A DNA stretch of 64,000 nucleotides from Adiantum capillus-veneris (taxonomy: Eukaryota; Streptophyta; Polypodiopsida; Polypodiales; Pteridaceae): positions 37,460,781 to 37,524,780 of the forward strand of contig CM043960.1 in the NCBI GenBank assembly GCA_014529385.2, written 5' to 3'. The notes below the pieces were generated by a model. The model had not been told where the DNA came from, ran no database searches, and worked only from the letters and a program-made list of their open reading frames with translations. This document shows positions 58,717-64,000 of the stretch, piece by piece. Every line of letters starts with the position of its first letter. Positions within the stretch are counted from its first letter, which is position 1. Made by a program: the position numbers and the translations under genes.

Positions 58717-59452
58717 AGCCCTTGCACCCGGAGGAATAGGGGCCAAAAAAGCAAAACCTGGCGCTCCTAGAGAGAGGAGAGAGAAGAATCACTGATTCTG
58801 GCACTTTCTAGAGAGAGGAGAGAGAGAGATCGCTGATTTTCAGCCTGCGTAGCCTATTAGCGCTGGCTTTTTAGAAGGACTTGCTTTATTTTATTAATAA
58901 AGGGCTGGTCACTTAAAAGTGACCGACCACTTAATAAAATAAAGTGTGAACCTGTTCAAACTTTAAAAACTCACTTAGTTAATGAAAACAATGCTACACA
59001 AACACATTCCAGGCGTCCCCAGGTGTAGGACACGACACAGATGCAATGCAGACGCAGACTCCTCGCGGGAAAACATCTGCCCTCCCGCGACTGTTCCTGC
59101 TTTTCGTAAAAAGCTGCATTGAACCCATCCTTATTCTTGTGCTTGCGTTCTTACGCGTATTTTCTTACTCGGTTCGGATTTCCTCCTTAGCCTATGGAAT
59201 GCCCCCTTACTGATGCACCCGTCACCCATCATGTGACGCATTAGGGGCACTCGTAACCCGGCCCTTTCCACCGAACTTACGGAAACTCCTTCGCGATGTT
59301 TACCGTCACCCATCAAATGACACATCAGAGTTGTCCGTTCTTGATGGCAGTTCCTGTAGCTACAATCTTTTAACAGTTCTTAGTGCACACAATAAAATAT
59401 CCTAAAAAAGAGATTAATCATTAAAAATAAGAAAATAGTCCAATTAGCAACA

Positions 59453-59463
59453 TCCCTCTGGCT
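59453..59463 (-). other. polypurine tract of gypsy G
   Basis: The minus strand reads CCAGAGGGA immediately before TGTTGCTAATTGG, the inferred LTR start. Confidence 0.75.
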
Positions 59464-59572
59464 TCTAAACAGTTGACCTCAACTGTAGTGCTTGGACATA
59501 TACCTCCAGTATCTCGGGATAAGCAGCTAATTCCTCCTGCGTCATCCACTGAGCATCAAGATCCACTCAACA

Positions 59573-60466
59573 TCAAGATTCCTCAACCTCAGGAGGTTCC
59601 TCAGCACTAGGCTGGCTTGGAGGCAGTCCCACATACGGCCGGAGTAAACTGACATGGAAAGCATTATGGATCTTCCAATTAGGCGGTAGCTCTAATCGGA
59701 AGGTGACATCATTCACTCGCTCAGTGATCTTAAACGGCCCATAATAACGGGTAGAAAGTTTTACCACCTTCCCCTTATGAGACGCTTGTTTCTTAAGTCT
59801 TGCCTTCTCAAACTTGAGTAAGACTAACTGTCCGACTGTTAAGTCTAGATTCCTCATGTGCTTGTCTGCAGCTTTCTTATGCTTTTCCTGAGAGCGTAGA
59901 ATAGCTCTCCTAACTTGCCCGTAGGCTGTGTCCAAATCCTGGACAAATTCATCTGCTGCAAAGATCTTATCCTTAGTTAAAAGGATGGGTGGAAGCAAAG
60001 GCTTACCATAGAGAATCTCAAAAGGTGCTTTCCCTGTCGATGAGTGTATGGTATTGTTATACGCATACTCGACAAGAGGCAAATATTTCTCCCAGTCAAA
60101 TTGCCGGTCTGACACATAAGCTTTTAACATATCCAATACTGTGGAATTGGCTATCTCACTTTGCCCGTCCGTTTGAGGATGGCAGGCAGATGAAAAATTC
60201 AGCTTTGTACCAAGATTATCCATCAAGGCACGCCAAAAATTTCCTGTCATGCGAGGATCTCGATCACTCACAATAGACTTAGGCATTCCATGATGCTTAA
60301 AGATCTGTGCCAGGAAGACCCTAGCCATATGATCTTCTTTGATCGTTTTCTTGATTGGCATAAAGTGTGCTTGCTTGCTAAACCTGTCCACAATGGTCCA
60401 GATCGCGTCATTTCCAGTCTGAGTTCTAGGAGGTCCATGATGAAGTCCATGGCAATACTTTCCCAA
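59573..60466 (-). CDS. pol: gypsy G integrase core and C-terminal domain
   Basis: Open from just after a one-base frameshift near 60440; the first codons are out of frame. Motifs: DAIWTIVDRFSKQAHF, SDRDPRMTGNFW with the second Asp, and HPQTDGQSEIAN with the catalytic Glu. LVEYAYNNT.HSSTGK.PFE follows, then the GPF.I and HNAFHVSLLRPY region usual at the C-terminus. It ends at TGA near 59575. Two stops in a row separate it from a further short tail DAQWMTQEELAAYPEILEV. Integration function is disrupted by the frameshift only. Confidence 0.92.
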   Translation of the reverse strand: MGKYCHGLHHGPPRTQTGNDAIWTIVDRFSKQAHFMPIKKTIKEDHMARVFLAQIFKHHGMPKSIVSDRDPRMTGNFWRALMDNLGTKLNFSSACHPQTDGQSEIANSTVLDMLKAYVSDRQFDWEKYLPLVEYAYNNTIHSSTGKAPFEILYGKPLLPPILLTKDKIFAADEFVQDLDTAYGQVRRAILRSQEKHKKAADKHMRNLDLTVGQLVLLKFEKARLKKQASHKGKVVKLSTRYYGPFKITERVNDVTFRLELPPNWKIHNAFHVSLLRPYVGLPPSQPSAEEPPEVEES

Positions 60467-61971
60467 GGTTCATTAGGCACAGGCAAAGGTTGTAGCAACC
60501 CAGGCGTCTTATGCCGATCATACTTCACTTTTTGGCAAACCAAGCATTCCCTGACATACTTATCATTGTCAGCTTTAAGGTTAGGCCAAAAGAAATATCT
60601 TTCCATTGCTAAGGTTGTAGGGAGAATCCCCCGATGACCCGCATAAGGCGAAGCGTGTGCTTCATCCATGATCTTCTTTCTTAATGGTTCCGCCACACAT
60701 ATGGCCTGATGATGGTAGAGATAACCGTCCCGAATGGAATAGGGAAACTCATTCTCTCCACGATGTAGCTTTCCCCAAATGGTGGAGAAATCTGGATCAT
60801 TTGGATACAAATCCGGTAGTGCTTCTAATTCTTGGTGATACACCGAAGTGATAGCGTTCACCCTTGGCCACCTAGACAATGCGTCCGCGACCACATTCTT
60901 ACTCCCAGCCGTGTGAAGGATCTGGAAGTGAAACATAGACAAAAAGTTTGCCCATCTCATCTGCTTCTCAAATAGTTTCCTTTGCGTAAGAAAATACCGC
61001 AAACTCTGGTGATCAGTCTTGATCACAAAATCCGCTCCTAGAAGATAGTGCTTCCAGTTGGATAAGGCGTGAATCACAGTCGTGAGTTCCTTTTCGTAGA
61101 TTGATGCATGCAACTCTGCATCCTTAAGCCGTCTGCTTTCGTAGGCCACTGCATGGCCTTCTTGGTTTAACACTGCTCCGATGCAATCGCCTGAAGCATC
61201 GCAGTGAACCTCAAATGGTTTTCTTAAGTCAGGCACTATCAAAATAGGTCCATGGCTTAGCGAGTACTTGAGCCGATCAAAAGCTCCTTGTTGTCTCGAT
61301 CCCCATCTAAAAGGAATCTTCTTCTTTGTCAAGTCATGAAGTGGTCCTGCTACATGAGTAAATCCTCGAACAAACCTTTGATAATACGAACATAATCCCA
61401 GGAAACTACGTACATCATGTACCGTAGTGGGAATAGGCCAATCTTCTACCACTCGGATCTTGGCAGGATCCATACTCACTTGATTGTGAGAGACTATATG
61501 GCTGAGATAGTGTATCTCTGAGAGAAAGAACTCGCTCTTCTTTGCATTCACATGCAACTCATACTTTCGCAATTCTTGAAACACTAAGTCCAAGTGCTTC
61601 CGATGTTCCTCTTCTGACTTAGAGAAGATGAGTATGTCGTCAAAGAATACTCCCGTAAAAGCTCGATACGGGCTGAAAATGCGGTCCATCATGCGATTGA
61701 ACATCGCAGGAGCATTGGTCAAGCCGAAAGGCATTACCAAAAATTCATATAGTCCAAAGGTTGTGCGGAAAGCAGTCTTATGGACATCCTCAGGGGCGAT
61801 CCGTATCTGATGATACCCACTCTTTAACTCTATGCGACTAAAAACACTTGCACCCTGCAACTTATCAAGTATATCATCAATCCCAGGGATCGGAAAGCGA
61901 TTCTTGATCGTGATCTTGTTTAAAGACCTATAGTCTATGCACATTCGAAACGTGCCATCTTTCTTCTGCAC
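60268..61971 (-). CDS. pol: gypsy G reverse transcriptase, RNase H and integrase zinc finger
   Basis: 567 open codons in the same frame as the Gag-protease block above, beginning after TGA 62010-62008. RT: FRMCIDYRSLNKITIKNRFP, FSRIELKSGYHQIRI (Glu where most have catalytic Asp), [14 protein letters not shown], and [11 protein letters not shown] at 61636-61647. RNase H: HCDASGDCIGAVLNQ, YEKELTTVIHAL and KTDHQSLRYF. Integrase zinc finger: H and H around HASPYAGHRG and CLVCQK. The first integrase Asp is in AMDFIMDL, after which the frame shifts. About 60 residues at the end are out of frame. Confidence 0.93.
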   Translation of the reverse strand: MQKKDGTFRMCIDYRSLNKITIKNRFPIPGIDDILDKLQGASVFSRIELKSGYHQIRIAPEDVHKTAFRTTFGLYEFLVMPFGLTNAPAMFNRMMDRIFSPYRAFTGVFFDDILIFSKSEEEHRKHLDLVFQELRKYELHVNAKKSEFFLSEIHYLSHIVSHNQVSMDPAKIRVVEDWPIPTTVHDVRSFLGLCSYYQRFVRGFTHVAGPLHDLTKKKIPFRWGSRQQGAFDRLKYSLSHGPILIVPDLRKPFEVHCDASGDCIGAVLNQEGHAVAYESRRLKDAELHASIYEKELTTVIHALSNWKHYLLGADFVIKTDHQSLRYFLTQRKLFEKQMRWANFLSMFHFQILHTAGSKNVVADALSRWPRVNAITSVYHQELEALPDLYPNDPDFSTIWGKLHRGENEFPYSIRDGYLYHHQAICVAEPLRKKIMDEAHASPYAGHRGILPTTLAMERYFFWPNLKADNDKYVRECLVCQKVKYDRHKTPGLLQPLPVPNEPWESIAMDFIMDLLELRLEMTRSGPLWTGLASKHTLCQSRKRSKKIIWLGSSWHRSLSIMECLSLL

Positions 61972-62007
61972 CAGTAGAACTGGAGAGCAGTAGGGTGAAG
62001 CACTTGG

Positions 62008-63609
62008 TCATACTAACCCTTTCTCTAGAAGCTCGTTGACTTGCTTCAAAATTTCCTCTTGTTGAACAAGACTTACCCGATAAGGGGGTTGATTGGGAGG
62101 CGAGCTACCCGGTATGAGATCTATGCGGTGATCTTCCGGGCGTACCGGAGGGAGTTCATCAGGAAGTGTTTCCGTGAAACAATCTTTGTACTTTTCAATA
62201 AATTGAAGACGCTTAATTTCCAGACTAGAGAGAGAGTCCCTACTAGTTTTATCCTTCTCACGTGCAAAAATCACGTAAGCAGAAACACACTTCTTCATTT
62301 CTTTCTTAATGGAGATATGGCTTACAATTGGGAATTGCCAATCTCCTGCATCAGCATGAATCTTTATTTTCTTACCCCCATGATCAAAAGTGAGGGTCTT
62401 TTCCACATAATCGGGAATAGGTGTCATGTGGAAGTGCCATGGCATACCCAAGATGATATCACATCCCTCGATGGGTGCCATCAAAAATGATTCGCGGTCC
62501 TTGTACTCGCCAATCCGAAGATTGAGTTGTCCTTGCACGGGAGTTGCATTGGTTGTCAACCCCTCGAATGCCGATCCGGATGTAACCGATGTGCCAAGCT
62601 GAGCCGGTGTGAGGCACAATCGTTCCGCAGTGTCCAGGGAGATGAAGTTATCCATGGATCCTGGATCATAAAGAATCAGTACTCGCTGGTTGTTCAAAGA
62701 CCCCCATCCCTTCAGAAGTTGATGCTTCCCTTTCTCCGTTTCTGTGTTTCCTTGAACATCTGGAATTGAGTTCAAGCTTGGCGGTGCGGGTTCCTTCCTT
62801 GCTTTTTCTTGCCTTGTAGAGGCTTGTTCTTGCCGTTGTTGCTTTAGCGGGCAATCCGGTTTCATATGTCCTTTCTCGCCACAGTAGAAGCATCTTCCTT
62901 CCTCTCTGAAAGTTTGAAGTTGAGTAGGAGAAAGATACTTGGTTCGCTTGCCATTGCCCTCTGGCTTCTTAGAGTGATCATCGTCCCTAGATGGAGGACG
63001 TTTTCTTCCTTGGCCTCCTTGGTCATCATAGAACCCTCTTTGTCTTGCACGATAAGTGCTATGCTCCATTTTTCTGGGTGTCCCGGTTGAGTGCAAATCC
63101 TCAGCAATGATTGCTGACTCCATCATCCTCTGAAGAGTATCATGCGGATACACTTTCATACTCTTTCGAAGCTGCGGTTGAAGACCCACTTCGAACTTTC
63201 GTTTCTTTTCCTCGTCGGCAATCTTCATGAAGGGAGTGACCTTCAGAAGAACCGACCAATACTTGTACACATAAGTCGTTACTCTTTCATGTTCCTTCTG
63301 GGCAAGCCAGTCCCATTCCTTCCGTATGTCCTGCTCGAAGTCAGGTGGAAGAAATTGTTCATAAAATTCAGATTTGAAGCTCTCCCAAGTTCTGGCCTGA
63401 GAACCTTCCAGAATCTTGGCTAACCACCAATTACTTGCCGTTTCCTTGAGGTGCATCCCCACATGGCGTAATTTGGATCTTTCTGTGCAGTGCCCATTGG
63501 TAAAGGCGACTTCAAACTGCCTGATGAAGGACAATGCTTTGGAGATGTCTCTCCGTCCGTTGTAGGTTTCGAACTTGATGTCCTTGTCGCTCGATTTGAA
63601 GACTCTCAT
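62008..63609 (-). CDS. gag: gypsy G Gag, zinc knuckle and protease
   Basis: 533 open codons, in frame with the N-terminal block across TAG 63699-63697. The Gag core has FIRQFEVAFTNGHCTERSKL, NWWLAKILEG and WESFKSEFYEQFLPPDFEQD. The basic linker is followed by the zinc knuckle CFYCGEKGHMKPDC at 62851-62892. Protease: LILYDPGSMDNFIS (Asp-Pro-Gly) and LMAPIEGCDIILGMPWHF. The RT entry VSLVQQEEILKQVNELLEKG then meets TGA 62010-62008, where an Arg codon CGA would give TGA by one C to T change. Related in sequence to the Gag of gypsy H. Confidence 0.93.
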   Translation of the reverse strand: MRVFKSSDKDIKFETYNGRRDISKALSFIRQFEVAFTNGHCTERSKLRHVGMHLKETASNWWLAKILEGSQARTWESFKSEFYEQFLPPDFEQDIRKEWDWLAQKEHERVTTYVYKYWSVLLKVTPFMKIADEEKKRKFEVGLQPQLRKSMKVYPHDTLQRMMESAIIAEDLHSTGTPRKMEHSTYRARQRGFYDDQGGQGRKRPPSRDDDHSKKPEGNGKRTKYLSPTQLQTFREEGRCFYCGEKGHMKPDCPLKQQRQEQASTRQEKARKEPAPPSLNSIPDVQGNTETEKGKHQLLKGWGSLNNQRVLILYDPGSMDNFISLDTAERLCLTPAQLGTSVTSGSAFEGLTTNATPVQGQLNLRIGEYKDRESFLMAPIEGCDIILGMPWHFHMTPIPDYVEKTLTFDHGGKKIKIHADAGDWQFPIVSHISIKKEMKKCVSAYVIFAREKDKTSRDSLSSLEIKRLQFIEKYKDCFTETLPDELPPVRPEDHRIDLIPGSSPPNQPPYRVSLVQQEEILKQVNELLEKGLV

Positions 63610-63696
63610 GCGATGTTGAGACTTGCGACCATGCTTCTTGAATCGAGGCTTATCTTTAGGTTGATGTAGGGTAGTAGTAGTAGCGGCTTCCTTCTT

Positions 63697-63990
63697 CTAA
63701 CGAGATGATCGAGAAGTAGAAGTGTAATCAGGCGAGTAAGATGGAGATGAGATAGAGATGTCCTTGCCCTCGTCTAGCAAAGAGAGCGCTTTTTCCTGGC
63801 CTTTCCTTGGAGTAGGCCGTTCATTCCGATCCGAAGATCCTTTGTGCACCTCGGCACGTTCTTCTTCTCTTTCCTGCTGTGGTCTCACACCAACAGTGTT
63901 GTCTTGATGCCTGGCTGCATCGGTTCCATTCGTTTTCTTCATTCCGCCCAAGAGCTTTTGGACATCTGGCAATAGTAAGATTTGTTGCAA
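63697..63990 (-). pseudogene. gag: gypsy G Gag N-terminal region, partial
   Basis: 97 codons open to the window edge region, in the same frame as the Gag core and cut from it by TAG 63699-63697. It reads LLLPDVQKLLGGMKKTNGTD followed by a charged E/R/K stretch and a Ser/Tyr-rich patch SISSPSYSPDYTSTSRSSR. The true start may be upstream of 64000. Similar charge and Ser-rich layout to the Gag N-terminus of H. Confidence 0.75.
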
Positions 63991-64000
63991 ATCCGCAAGC

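Larger units (their letters stand above)
58158..59452 (-). repeat. 3' LTR of gypsy G
   Basis: About 1295 bp, TGTCAC at the left edge and TAGCAACA at the right. It contains a 33-bp minisatellite (58384-58482), a duplicated AGAGAGGAGAGAG block (58760-58830) and a TATA box on the minus strand. The partner LTR is outside the window, so the edges are inferred. Confidence 0.7.
58158..64000 (-). mobile_element. Ty3/gypsy retrotransposon G, 5' end outside window
   Basis: The minus-strand order is Gag (from beyond 63990), zinc knuckle, protease, RT, RNase H, integrase, polypurine tract, 3' LTR (58158-59452). The LTR edges are deduced from the polypurine tract on one side and the break in gypsy I on the other. 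Only a few lesions are visible: TAG 63699-63697, TGA 62010-62008, a frameshift near 60440 and stops near the integrase end. This is among the better-preserved elements here. No chromodomain motif was found at the C-terminus. Confidence 0.9.

Overview
The window is nuclear DNA of a repeat-rich land plant. I see no complete, recognisable single-copy host gene. Almost everything I can name is an LTR retrotransposon (Ty1/copia or Ty3/gypsy), a DNA transposon relic, or a microsatellite. The four primer-binding sites that can be read well (elements A to D) match the 3' end of initiator Met-tRNA (TGGTATCAGAGC or one mismatch), as is usual in plants. A lone PPR motif (50191-50312) of the type abundant in ferns, lycophytes and mosses, very long GA/CT/GT arrays and a chromovirus-type gypsy fit a large-genome non-flowering vascular plant such as a fern. 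That last point is inference.

Layout. 1-9978: a decayed minus-strand coding tract of unknown family (9978 down to 1284), split by copia element D (3071-8240, plus strand, 227-bp LTRs). 10816-32688: a three-level nest. Gypsy chromovirus A (10821-32683, minus, TSD CAGAC on both sides) carries copia B (20150-31227, minus) inside its 5' LTR, and B carries copia C (22534-28112, minus) inside its integrase reading frame. Removing C plus one 4-bp target copy restores the frame of B. 32689-45257: old DNA with compound microsatellites and an ancient relative of D (element E) broken into three pieces. Between the pieces lie a truncated minus-strand gypsy (H) and an unidentified plus-strand coding relic (42718-44762). 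45258-50100: unrecognised sequence, then an internally deleted copia F (48151-49717). 50191-52842: a PPR fragment followed by a decayed PIF1-type helicase and a textbook Helitron 3' end (hairpin plus CTAG/T). 52843-57256: mostly anonymous DNA with a possible terminal exon, a hAT-like non-autonomous element with a perfect 8-bp TSD (55257-56100) inside one copy of a tandem duplication, and a small gag scrap. 57396-58157: remnant of an old gypsy on the plus strand, cut by gypsy G (58158 to beyond 64000, minus strand), whose 5' end lies outside the window.

How the parts work together. Each LTR element would encode Gag, protease, integrase and RT/RNase H from one transcript starting in its LTR, but every copy here carries stops, frameshifts or deletions, so none should be autonomous. 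The observations I would follow first are: a 171-codon uninterrupted ORF with a splice-acceptor-like start and its own AATAAA signals between the PBS and gag of A; a 4-bp hairpin-loop inversion distinguishing the two LTRs of C; the hAT-like element with dense CGTACG subterminal repeats; the Helitron 3' terminus next to a PPR fragment; and the unidentified coding tract at 42.7-44.8 kb.
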